Shown: positions 35,172 through 45,855 of the stretch, piece after piece
Numbering within the stretch: position 1 is the stretch's first letter
Layout of the letters: each line of letters opens with the position of its first letter
Assembly: GCA_963855995.1 (NCBI GenBank)
Contig: OY979717.1
Coordinates: 67,136,355 to 67,200,354 of the forward strand
Direction of reading: 5' to 3'
DNA from: Muricea muricata
Taxonomy: Eukaryota > Cnidaria > Anthozoa > Malacalcyonacea > Plexauridae
Length of the DNA: 64,000 nt
Program-made: the position numbers and the translations under genes
The notes under the pieces: model-generated
Seen by the model: only the letters and a program-made list of their open reading frames with translations
Database searches by the model: none
What the model was told of the DNA's origin: nothing

Positions 35172-36344
35172 CAGGGGGAGGACCGAAAAAAGTGGCCCCC
35201 TATGAAGATAGGGTTTTTAGACTATAATTTTGTAAAGCGTGCGGAAAACGTAGAGAAATTCATAAACAGGACTGTACAATTACCAAACATGACCGAAGGA
35301 CTAACACTTTTGAACCTCAAGTGTAATTTTCATCACACAAACAGATAAATAATAGTATGTTTTGTGATTAAATTGAATAGTTCAAATGGCTTCCCATCAA
35401 CCGTTGCTGCAGTTGTTTGGCGGTATTAAAAACGTTTTCACGTAATGAACACGTTAACAACTCAACACTACGTCACATTTGTACAATTTACAATGCCATT
35501 GTCACATTAACTTAATTTCTCGTTATCGTGTTATGTCTTATTTTCAGTACTTTGTTGGCATTCCCTTCGATTTAATAACAGCTTTGCATCTACTACCCAT
35601 GCACTCCACAAGTTTTTTCAAGTATTCGTCATTTATTTCGTTCCATGCAGTTTTAAGAATTTGGAAAAGTTCAACGATCGCAACGATCCCAAACACACAA
35701 GTGGAGTTGTTTCCAAATATCTTGCAAATAAGAAGATTGATGTCATGCGATGGCCAGCTCAGTCACCAGATTTAAACCCTATTGAAAATTTATGGTCTGA
35801 ATTGAATCGTAAGACCAAAAATAGAAAACCAAAGAATGAAGATGAACTTTTCCAAATTCTTAAAACTGCATGGAACGAAATAAATGACGAATACTTGAAA
35901 AAACTTGTGGAGAGCATGGGTAGTAGATGCAAAGCTGTTATTAAATCGAAGGGAATGCCAACAAAGTACTGAAAATAAGACACAACACGATAACGAGAAA
36001 TTAAGTTAATGTGACAATGGCATTGTAAATTGTACAAATGTGACGTAATGTTGAGTTGTTAACGTGTTCATTACGTGAAAACGTTTTTAATACCGCCAAA
36101 CAACTGTAGCAACGGTTGATGGGAAGCCATTTGAACTATTCAATTTAATCACAAAACATACTATTATTTATCTGTTTGTGTGATGAAAATTACACTTGAG
36201 GTTCAAAAGTGTTAGTCCTTCGGTCATGTTTGGTAATTGTACAGTCCTGTTTATGAATTTCTTTACGTTTTCCGCACGCTTTACACAATTATAGTCTAAA
36301 AACCCTATCTTCATAGGGGGCCACTTTTTTCGGTCCTCCCCCTG
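35172..36344. mobile_element. Palindromic Tc1 derivative with 502-bp arms
   Basis: 35172-35673 and 35843-36344 are near-perfect reverse complements with no net indel, around a 169-bp centre. The ends read CAGGGGGAGGACCGAAAAAA and are flanked by TA on both sides, the Tc1/mariner target. Each arm contains the 3' end of a Tc1 transposase gene, so the element is a head-to-head copy of its own right end. Confidence 0.85.
35661..35972 (+). pseudogene. Tc1-type transposase, C-terminal fragment
   Basis: The fragment contains the final part of the DDE domain: WPAQSPDLNPIENLWSELN, with the last catalytic glutamate in NPIENLW, and ends MPTKY. The first two catalytic aspartates are absent (only DPKH remains at the start). 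The codons from about 35843 on also lie in the inverted arm. Confidence 0.8.
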
Positions 36345-36579
36345 TAAATTCCCAGAGAATGTAAAGACAGAGGATGTCAATGAGAGTCAAGGGGCATTGG
36401 ATCCCACAAAAAAGACAATAAAAACAATAAATCAGGAGAAAGACAAGCTATTTGAAAGGAAAATTGAACTGTATGGAGAGAACCTTGAGCCAAAGAAGTG
36501 GGCAAGCAATGAGATTGCTTTTCTTCGAGCTAAAACAACACAGATTGCAAATCGATATCGAAATCACGAAAGAATGTAG

Positions 36580-36970
36580 CTTGTAAGAGATTTGTCGAGA
36601 CAGTCCTTCCTGGGAATCCGTTATATCCTATTATTCATAACTGCCCTGCACCACAAATTCATGGCTATAATCTCAGAGCTGACAATGTTGCAGAGAAAAT
36701 CAAGACACGAACAAATAGATTTGGGAACTCTGTCACGGGCAAGCACTGAACATAATATTTATCAAAAAGATTGTTTTTTTATTAGATAAGTTAGACAAGT
36801 TTATATTGTATGTATTATATTGTAAATAATTATATAGTCATACGTATATGAAGTCCAATCGACCTGTAATTCAGTTTCTACTGCAAAAGGTTGCTTAATA
36901 AACTATTATTATTATTATTATTATTATTACATCTTTTGCAACCGTAATAAGGAATGGAGTGATCCCCAAC
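36580..36970. other. Non-coding with an (ATT)n microsatellite
   Basis: A run of about eight ATT units sits at 36904-36929. No gene is seen; GAAATCTC-type motifs do not form an exon. Confidence 0.5.
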
Positions 36971-37754
36971 TACACACGTAAAAACGCACAAGTTGTAAAC
37001 AAGTCTGCAACCTGCAAACAAGTTGTAACAAGTCTGTTCACAAGTTGTTGACAAGATGTATTCGCACTGCTTGTTCCGAATATGTTGGAACAAGTTTGGA
37101 ACAAGCTGTTGACAAATTGTAACAAGCTTGATGGGACTATCAGACCTGTTACAAGATTGTTCCAACAAGACTGATACAGCATGATATAACAATATTGTTA
37201 CAGCCTTCTGTTGTCAATCTTGTAACAAACTTGCTACAACAAGATTGTATCAGAGTTGTTAGAACAACCTTGTAACAAGTCTGATACTTTTGTCAAGCTT
37301 GTACGTGTGTACACACGTAAAAATCTCACAACTTGTAACAGGTCTGCAGACAAGCCGTCAACAAGATGTGTTCTCACTGCTTGTTCCAAAGTTGTCAACA
37401 AGCTGTTCCAAACTTGTTGACAACTTGTAACAAGCTTGACGAAAATATCAGACTTGTTACAAGGTTGTTCTAACAACTCTGATACAATCTTGTTGTAGCA
37501 AGTTTGTTACAAGATTGACAACACAAGGCTGTAACAATATTGTTATATCATGACTGTATCATTCTTGCTGGAACAATCTTGTAACAGGTCTGATAGTCCC
37601 ATCAAGCTTGTTACAATTTGTCAACAGCTTGTTCCAAACTTGTTCCAACAAATTCGGAACAAGCAGTGCGAATACATCTTGTCAACAACTTGTGAACAGA
37701 CTTGTTACAACTTGTTTGCAGGTATGTAGCAACTTGTGCGTTTTTACGCGTGTA
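36971..37754. repeat. 784-bp palindromic ACAAGTTG-rich element
   Basis: The ends are TACACACGTAAAAACGCACA and its inverted partner TACACGCGTAAAAACGCACA. Left-half blocks recur inverted in the right half. Throughout, ACAAGTTG/CAACTTGT-like words repeat in both orientations. A second copy of the terminus lies in the middle (TACACACGTAAAAATCTC at 37311). There is no true coding; the open frames are repeat translations. A target duplication is not evident. Confidence 0.75.
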
Positions 37755-38399
37755 GCCGGTTGTAAACTACCGTAATAAGCGAGATTTACAATTGCTTGTA
37801 TTCCAAAAAGAAAATAATTCAATAAAGTTCCATTATTATCACAATGATTATTAAATCAGTAAGCTGCACAACTTGTTGGCTTCTTCGATTGCTGATACCT
37901 ACTATATTACGATATGTAGGGTAATTGAAATAATTGAATTGGGGAATAGAAAAATTAACATGCGGCAGCAACGTTAAATTATTGCGATTTGCGAATAGAC
38001 TATTTGGCATATTGCTGTTTAGATAAGATTTCCTTTGCCTGCTATTCTGTAAAGTAGTACTTAATAGTGTATTATTTTAGTACAAAACCAATGTAACAAT
38101 GACTTTTTAGTACACATTTCGGTATAATTTTAATATGAAATATGAATTTAGCAGTGTGTGGATATGAAGTGCGATCATAGCTCAAAGGTATGAAAACATA
38201 CAGTACCTGTACTAGTCTCTGGGCAGATATAGGCTTTACCATATTTTGGAATAAAATTATTTGCGAAATGTAATGCTGTCGTTTCTTAAATGCACGCTGA
38301 TAAAGCTTTAGTAGCTATGTTGTTGTTTGTGAAAAATACAGCTTGAAATGATATGAAAAATATAAAAATCGACTTGTTATCATTACCTATGATGATGGC
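37755..38399. other. Non-coding, nothing recognised
   Basis: AT-rich. No gene or repeat recognised. Confidence 0.45.
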
Positions 38400-39372
38400 T
38401 GCCTCACAAGAGAAATCTAAGCCAACTGGTCAACTGATGATCCAACAAAAAATGGCGATCCAACACGTCAAGGCAGCTAAAGAGTTCTAGACAATTATAA
38501 CAAACAATTAAAGAGGATAAATTTGAAGATCTCACAACTAACCTAAATCATGAAACAGTCCTAAATATTGATACGCAAATTGAAGAAAGCGAGAAAGATG
38601 ACCACAGAGGCGGCGAATGTGCAATGGGACGGTCATCTCCGGGATCGAAGGCCTTGCTTGGACACTGGATAACAACAGCAAATGCATAGCAAATTTGAGT
38701 GTCTCTACGATAAGATAATTCAAATTAAAGCTAAGGCCGAGGAGCAGCAAGCGATAGTCGGAAGAAAGAATTCAGACTCAAGACTAACAATTAATGCACT
38801 TCAGAGAATAAATTTCTAGCATAAGGAGCAACTAATATATTGCCAAGTACAACAGCAAATGTTTCACAAGTTCAATTACCTGCGGGACGAAATACGTCAA
38901 AGTAGAGCTAAAACTGACGAGACTCTATAAACAGTCCATAAAAGTAAATCAGACGAATACTTAAACTACTTGCGCAAGACCAACAAAGAGCTCAAAGAAG
39001 AGCATAAATTGCCAGCGGGAAAAGCAACTATAATACATCGTATGTGATGTCGGATCTAAATACCAAGCTAAAAGACCTCGAGAACGAAAAGGCAAGTTTG
39101 CTAACTGTTATGAAAATACTACAATCAGAGCAAGATCATGAATCTAATCATTGTCGTTTAGATATGAAGCATTCGAAAAAATGCGCAAAGAAGAAAGAAC
39201 TGTATTGCAAGGAAGAAAGCGTTGGTAGCATTTAACAGGTATTCAGCCTTACAATACCTGTGCAAGTGAGCAAGTATTAAAAAAACACTGAAGCTCGATA
39301 ATAGACCAACAACAGACATGATAAAAGGTGTAAGAAATCCTGTCAAGATCAACAGCCGGATGGAAAGATTGA

Positions 39373-39575
39373 GACCTTGTTTACACGGTACAGCATCCCA
39401 TAATCACGATATCAAATTGAATAGTTCCACGACAAGTCTGGTTCGGACATATACGATAGTATTGCAGAATTTAACAACAAGTACAATTATGAAAAATTGG
39501 TGAGAGTAAATATGACCTCAAACTACCCGAACTCGATGTTGTGACCAAGCGACCCGGTATGCTGTTAACGGGGTC
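39373..39575. mobile_element. Harbinger-like MITE, copy 2 (203 bp)
   Basis: Homologous along its whole length to 4382-4583 (shared CACGATATCAAATTGAATAG, GGTGAGAGTAAATATGACC). Here it is flanked by the 3-bp duplication TGA (39370-39372 and 39576-39578). Confidence 0.75.
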
Positions 39576-39775
39576 TGAAAATAGCACAGAAAACCGTAAT
39601 TAAAGGCGAGAAACGAAATCCAGAAGTAATAGAAAAGTACGACAACAGCAACGTCAAGAGAGCTTAACAATGGGTCAACAGAACAAGTAGAGCAACGTAC
39701 GTGCCCAGTCAAACTGGGATAAAGCTGCGGTAATAATAGGCAACAAATTGTTGTAAAAGATTGCAACGGCCTGTA

Positions 39776-40042
39776 AATGGTCAGTACTTGCGTGGAACGA
39801 AACTTATTAGGAAAGAAATATTTCGAAAAGCAAAGGTAGACGCAATAAAACACCACGTGAAGCCATGTCTGACATCAAAGCCTGATAGAATATTTCTACA
39901 TGTTGAGACGAATGACATTGGCAGTACTAATGACAAGAAAGAATTTGTCAAGGGGATTGGTGATATCTGTGAGGTGATAGAACAAGACAGTCCGAACACG
40001 AAACCAGAGCAGATAAACCGTACTACAAAGCAAATAAAGTGA
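39776..40042 (+). pseudogene. SGNH-esterase-like segment of the LINE
   Basis: KPDRIFLHVETNDIGSTND matches the GTND block of SGNH hydrolases found in ORF1 of some CR1 and L2 LINEs. The glycine of GTND is replaced by glutamate here. The other catalytic blocks are not visible. Confidence 0.5.
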
Positions 40043-40339
40043 AGGTAAACAAAGAACTGGCAGAGCTATGTGAGTACAAGCTAGGCTTATGACTTGTTTA
40101 ATTAAGCATGAAAACATTGAATCTAGGCACTTGAACCCGTATGGGGTTCATTTAAATAGAGTTTTTCTAATGTATTTAAATAGTTTAGAGGGCAATTGAA
40201 ATATTGATGCGGTTGAAAGCAGTCGGGATAATTTAGATGTGAATAGATAAAAGCTAATAGCGTGGATAGACAAAAGCTAATAGTGTAGCAAGTCAAAGAC
40301 CTAACTTGAACAACAAATCTAAGAAAAATCAACTAAAAA

Positions 40340-40623
40340 GATGATTCAAAATTGCAGATTTGAATATCAGAAGTCTTGCAAAAAACATTGATCTACTGCA
40401 AATATATCTACCAAATAAGTAATTTGACGTAATAAGTATAAATGAAACTAGCCTACGTTAGATGACACGGTAGCTGATCGTGAAATATTATGATATGATT
40501 AGAAATGATAGGAATAGAAATGGATGGGGTGTAGCAATTTACGTAAGAAGTGTGATTAAATATAAAGAAGGGTATGGCCTTGAAGATGATAATCTGGAAA
40601 CGATAGCAGTTGAAATTTCTTAG
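40340..40623 (+). pseudogene. APE endonuclease fragment of the LINE
   Basis: NIRSLAKNIDLLQIYL, DVISINETSL (with the catalytic glutamate) and NGWGVAIYVRS follow the N-terminal pattern of LINE apurinic endonucleases. One in-frame stop lies after IYLPNK and further breaks follow. Confidence 0.6.
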
Positions 40624-41159
40624 CCAATCAAAGCTTTTTTATTAATGGGAAGATTGGACAGCAAAGTTTCTAGCGGTTGCGGACATATATACATGCACCG
40701 TATATATACAACCCATAAAGTAAGAAATGAATAGATACCCATATCCTGGATTATGGCAGATATAAAAAGATCAATACATCGTAGAGATTTACTTAAGAAA
40801 AAGAATGTTAAAACTTCTTCCAAAGATACGCATGAAGCCTACAAAAATATCCGAAGTCAGGTCAATAAATTGATTAAGCACGAAAAGGTAACCGATTAGG
40901 CTGTTACATGAATGCTTTGAATCACTGCAAATCAAATCCGAAAGAGATGTGGAGAAAGATAAGTGATTTAGCAAATAAAGAAACCAAAACAACGAATATT
41001 ACTGAAATAGCTGAAGGAGGAATATATTTTAGCGATCTAATTTTAACAATTTTTTAGCGAAATAGGACCGAATCTATCAGATAAACTACCAAATCCAGAT
41101 TATCCACCAGGGTGGTATTTATAGTCTATAAATTCTGATTCATTTTTGACCAATAACTG

Positions 41160-41928
41160 AAACAGAGGTTCTTAAATTATTAACTACGCATAAAACGTCT
41201 AAAGCAATAGGTAAATCTAAAGCTACTGGTGTAGATAAAATTTCACCTAAAATCCTGAAAATTGCTGCACCCTACAATAGCAACGTTGTAGCTAATATAT
41301 TTAATGCATCCTCTAGGCAGGGCCATTATATATCCGTCCGTATGGAAAATTGCAAGAGTAACGCCCTCGTATAAAGGGGGATCTAAAACTGAGCGCGATA
41401 ATCAGAGACCGATATCCTGTATATTAATGGTGTATGAATCGTTTGCCAATACCGATCTTCAGGAATTTGCATCAGAGATTAGCCTTATTAATAATGAAAA
41501 CAATTTGCATATGCTAAGCATTCGTCCATACGGTCGCACTAATCATTACCGTCGATTCTTGGAAGTTTGCATAGAAAAAGGAAAGAAAGTTGTCTGCGCT
41601 TTTCTAGATATGAGGTCGAATGGTTTAAAAATTACTTACAAGAGAGAACTCAGTTCGTCTCGTGCGGCGGCGTCGAGTCTGAAATTAAAGACGTTTAATT
41701 ACGCATGAGGTTCCGCAGGGCTTGTTCCTTGGACCCACTCTGTTTAACATTCATATCAATGGCATTGTTGATGTCTGCAAAGACAGCGAGGCAGCCTTAT
41801 ATTCGGATGATACCAAGATCCATGCGAGGGTAAAAGATATTGATGTAGCAGGACAACAGAAAAACAAATATCTTACTAATAACGCGACCTGGTGGAAGCA
41901 AAACGGCTTAATCAGCAAACCACAATAA
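41160..41928 (+). pseudogene. Reverse transcriptase fragments of the LINE
   Basis: SKATGVDKISPKILKIA (about 41220), WKIARVTPSYKGGSKTERDN (about 41343), FLGPTLFNIHING (41725) and ALYSDDTKIHARV (the active-site box, about 41790) are consecutive RT motifs, with frame changes and lost sequence between them. Confidence 0.7.
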
Positions 41929-42295
41929 TTGTAAGGCAATGTTAATTGGATCTAGGTACACTATAAACAATACATAAAAGTTGCAGGTTATCCTTGAAGA
42001 AAATCCAATAAAACTAGAAGTTACTATCGCAAGGAAAGTGCTGCCGTACGACCTATGCCTTGACTATATCAATTTATTCACATCATTTTACACACTGTAT
42101 GAATGAATTTATTTTGTTTAAAATATTTGAAATTACAATATGCTATAAATTAATCACTATATACTATAAAGTGCACTTTGAATTACATTTGTGCACTGTT
42201 ATCAATTCTTGGTGCCAAAAATAATTTTAAACTACCATTCAACATACCAGACTTCAAGAAGAAAATATGTTTTTCTAGGTGATACACATGCACCT
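41929..42295. other. Non-coding gap
   Basis: This probably includes the LINE 3' remainder. No recognised feature. Confidence 0.4.
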
Positions 42296-42599
42296 TAGGC
42301 CGTAGGATGAGCGTCCAAAAGATGCTTAGAAAACGCATTCCGTTGCACCCCTCGTGGAACTACATAATTTTCACACGAATGGATGGATAAAAACTCACTT
42401 TATTAGAATCCGCTGCTCCCCAAGCGAAACAGGTGCACACTTTGGAAAAAATTCCCTCCAAAGTTTGTTAATTTCGCGCTTTGAAATATTCGAACCGTTA
42501 TTGTTTTGGTGACAAATACGCATGCGCACAGCAGCTAAACTCTCACTGCGCACGCGCACAAACGCACACGACCTGCGAATTGCGTTATGCAAAATAATC

Positions 42600-44017
42600 A
42601 TGGCTGAAGATATCTGTGATATTCGGATATCCTCATGTTTTATGCATTTTGATGGCGCTACGGAGCAACTTTGCAAAGTTACACGCCAAAGGCTTAAGAA
42701 ATGTCTTGAGTGTAGGTCCAAATGGGCCAAACTTAATTGTCAACAAGCTGAAATAGCTAAAAAATCGTGTGAGAACATCGATGACGGATCTGTCACTTCG
42801 TACATGGAGAAGAATCCTGACAGCATTAATTTAGAATGGTTCCATCACATGAAATGCTGCAAGACATTTTGTGATGAAGGGACGATCCGCAGACAACAAA
42901 GAAATGAGAAAAAGGGCGAAAGAACTAGCTCTAAAGGGCAAAGGCCCAACTTCTACCGAAGTATCACCTGAAGTAGAGCCACCTGGCCACAAAGAAACGC
43001 GCATGTGCTTCCAGAGATATGTATGTATTATTTGTGGGAGAGACGCTTCTTAGCTTGGTTTTCATTCGACAAGGTAGGGGCACTTTGATAGGTATATATA
43101 CAGTAATTCTAGAGTTATATGGACATGGGGATAACATTGCTATGAATATCCAGCATTGTTATTACTAGGTAATTTGTTTAATACATTTGTTTTAACACCA
43201 GGTAACAAAGAAGAGAAGAAGAACACCACTCATGTTGGAAGAAACAACTGATGCTGGTCTTTTACGTAGAGCTGCCGAGAGAAAGAATGATGAATGGATA
43301 CTTGTGCAAATTCGGGGGAAAGACTGTGTAGCACTGGAAGTCTGCTATCTCAAAGATGATGTTTTCTGTAAGAAAGTAATAGAGACAGAGATAATTGGAG
43401 ATAAGAAAATAATGTACATGAAAGACATTCTGGAGAAATTTGTTACCATTGCAAAAGTCATCGAGAATGTTGATGCATCTAAATATAGAGCATTTAAACT
43501 CAAGCAACGACTGATGAAAAGCTACTCCCAACTTGTATTTTGTGTTTCTAGAATGAGAAATGTTTGTGAGATTGTATATCTTGAAAATTTGGATTCTTCT
43601 GAATTGGTTGGAGAACATATGTCAAATACGTCTGAAAACAAGGATAAAGAAAACTGTACCATTCATGATTAAAATCTGAACTCTGACACAGAAACTGAGA
43701 ACAATTCTGAAGTTAATGAGTTACAAATTTTATACAATGCTGCAATGATTCTTCATGAAAAAGTCCAAGAAATACCAAAACTAAATCTTCCTTGGCCACC
43801 ATGGGCATATGATTTGACAATGGATAATGTGCAAAAAGTAGTCCCATGTGAACATTATAATATGTTGGCTTGGACTTGCGGATTCTCTTCAGAGCCAACT
43901 TTAAGCGAGTATGTACCAATCGAGGGTAAGAACAGCACCAAACAAACATCAATTGAAATTCAAGATTGGTATCCATGGAACAGACTTGTGATAGATGGAA
44001 TGCACAATTTAAATTGA
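42600..44017 (+). pseudogene. Broken zinc-binding transposon protein, truncated
   Basis: The first segment starts at ATG 42600 (MAEDICDIRISSC...), with Cys/His pairs in CLECRSKW and FHHMKCCKTFC. A frameshift near 42900 leads to GKGPTSTEVSPE and CFQRYVCIICGRDAS. After an intron-like gap (acceptor CACCAG at 43203), the next segment reads ETTDAGLLRRAAERKNDEWI to IHD. It meets an in-frame TAA at 43670 and continues in the same frame to LAWTCGFSSEPTLSEYVPIE and a stop near 44015. From memory, cnidarian transposon proteins with this CxxC module and PTLxxYV segment continue for several hundred residues more, so this copy is truncated. Biochemical role unknown. Confidence 0.5.
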
Positions 44018-44463
44018 GCCAAACATATCTTGCATAGTTATTCAATAATACATTAAAGATTCAGCCAGAGGTTTTTAAAAAATATAACTTAAAGCCTGGG
44101 ACAAATTGGGAAACATTGTTGCGTGAAAATGTTTGTCGTATTATTTATATTCGTGTTGTGCATTATTTATTCATTTTTAAATCAATTGTTTTTACAGTCT
44201 GTTAACACGAATATATGAATATTAGCACACACACATGCCCCAATTATCGATTGTTGACCGCCCCTGCATCAAATAATAGGAAATCCTTTTGCTTTCCGCG
44301 ACAAAGTTAAGCTGAGGATTTAGTTCATCGAAATATTTAATTTGTTCCTTGATCGTGGGAATTGTATATATATTTATTATTTATAGTTGTATGTATATTT
44401 ATTTATCATCCATCCTGTTTGATACATGTGGGTTTTTACCTCACACAAATTTGTATTGAATTA

Positions 44464-44718
44464 GGGACTGGTCATAAAGTATGGGGGGAGGGGCTATGAA
44501 AATTGAGGGGTGGGTCATGAATTTTTCAAGTCACAAATAGGGGTGGGTCATGAAAATTTTAAGGATATACTGGGGGGATATTTAAGGATTTCTAGTGCCA
44601 AATAGGGGGTGGGTCATGCATATTTTGTAGGAAAATCAGGAGTGGGCCACACAAAACTAGCCTTTTAGTAATTAAATTTTTATAGCCCCCCCCCCCCTTA
44701 TACTTTATGACCAGTCCC
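44464..44718. mobile_element. 255-bp MITE with TTA duplication
   Basis: The ends are GGGACTGGTCATAAAGTAT and its reverse complement, flanked by TTA on both sides (44461-44463 and 44719-44721). The interior has several GGGGTGGGTCATGAA-type units and a C-run at the right. Non-coding. Confidence 0.75.
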
Positions 44719-45855
44719 TTAGAATGTTAAAACCAATATTTCAATAAATCAATGGAAATAATTTAGCATACAAGCAAGCGTAGTTTTCAGTGCGTTCTGG
44801 GAAATATTTAAGAGCGTGTGTTTATTTGTTAATATTACAAATTTTGAGCTCTATTCCGTGTCTTTTAAATGCGCGTGCGCAGTGGGAGTTTGGATGACGT
44901 GCGCATGCGTATTTGTCACCAAAACAATGGCGGCTCGAATATTTCAAACCGCGAAATTAACAAACTTTGGAGGGAATTTTTTCCCAATTGTGCGCTTGTT
45001 TCGCTTGGGGAGCAGCGGATTCTAATAAAGTGAGTTTTTATCTATCCATTCGTGTGAAAATTATGTAGTTCCACGAGGGGTGCAACGGAATTGCATCTTT
45101 TGGACGCTCATCCTACGGCCTACCTTCTTTCTTGCAATATTATTTCCAGGTAATTTAATTGATTGTAGTCAACAGTATGATTTTTTGTCCAATATGTAGA
45201 TGATCCAAGTTTCCGGACAGTACCAGTATCCGGACACTTGAATTTCATTTGTAAATTTCTCTTTATAAACAAAAAGCCCTATTCAAACGGTATGGTCCGA
45301 TGATTGTCCGATATATTACGAACATTTTTATGTTTTTGGCGGTCTTTTTGAATTTCTTGTTGTGGCGATAAACAATTTAACAACAAGGTAAGTCGGACAT
45401 GTTTTTTCAAAATGTACGTAGTTTACGGCGCCCTAAACAAATGCTATACTCTGAGGAGCAAATTAACAGGAACTGGGGGGCAAATCTCAATCGATTTTAC
45501 GTTCATAAAGCAGGAAAAAACGTTACCTTTCATAAAACGAAAAAAACTAGCGCCATTTTTAAAAAATATTAGGAAGATTTGAAGTTTAAATTATTCATGT
45601 ATTTGAAATATCTCGTCCAGTTTCCGGACACCGACGTACAGTACGTGCAAAACATAAAAATATCTCATTTTTATTGGAAAAGAATTGAAACGATTCTTTA
45701 AAGGGTAACCTTACTATGTTTGTATGATATGTAACAACATCAAACATGTAAGTATAACAATCACAAAAACTACCAGCTATAATAAAAACAAAAATGATAA
45801 CAAAAAATCATAAATGTAATTAATTTGTGTCAGCTAGAACTCTTGAAATTCAATC

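Larger units (their letters stand above)
34858..36579 (+). pseudogene. Small unknown protein gene split by a Tc1 derivative
   Basis: The upstream part reads MAAEMDGKFIVVDSSKVREK to REYKLYSIS (34858-35171). The downstream part reads KFPENVKTEDVNESQGALDP to NRYRNHERM (36347-36579, stop TAG). Between them lies a 1173-bp element with a TA duplication. When the element is ignored the two parts are off by one frame, so a small indel also occurred or a splice site was lost. Both parts are Lys/Glu-rich and contain no domain I recognise. They may be one gene; this is inference. Confidence 0.35.
38400..41930 (+). pseudogene. Decayed LINE with esterase, endonuclease and RT remnants
   Basis: Plus-strand protein fragments lie in the order expected for a CR1/L2-type LINE. 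There is a coiled-coil ORF1-like part (39044-39235), an SGNH-esterase-like part (39776-40042), an APE endonuclease part (about 40340-40623) and RT parts (about 41160-41928). Many stops and frameshifts separate them. A MITE (39373-39575) is inserted. Old and inactive. Confidence 0.65.
42296..45122. mobile_element. 2.8-kb DNA transposon with ~265-bp terminal inverted repeats
   Basis: Both ends read TAGGCCGTAGGATGAGCGTC inward and match for about 265 bp (42296-42565 with 44868-45122). The flanks carry a 3-bp duplication CCT (42293-42295, 45123-45125). The left repeat ends about 35 bp before an ATG at 42600 that opens a zinc-binding protein frame. The family is not assigned. A smaller MITE is nested at 44464-44718. 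It may be an internally deleted derivative of a larger element. Confidence 0.75.

Noticed and set aside
36878..37476. Minus-strand frames rich in LVTSCQQ / LEQ words
   Set aside because: Translations of the ACAAGTTG-type repeat.
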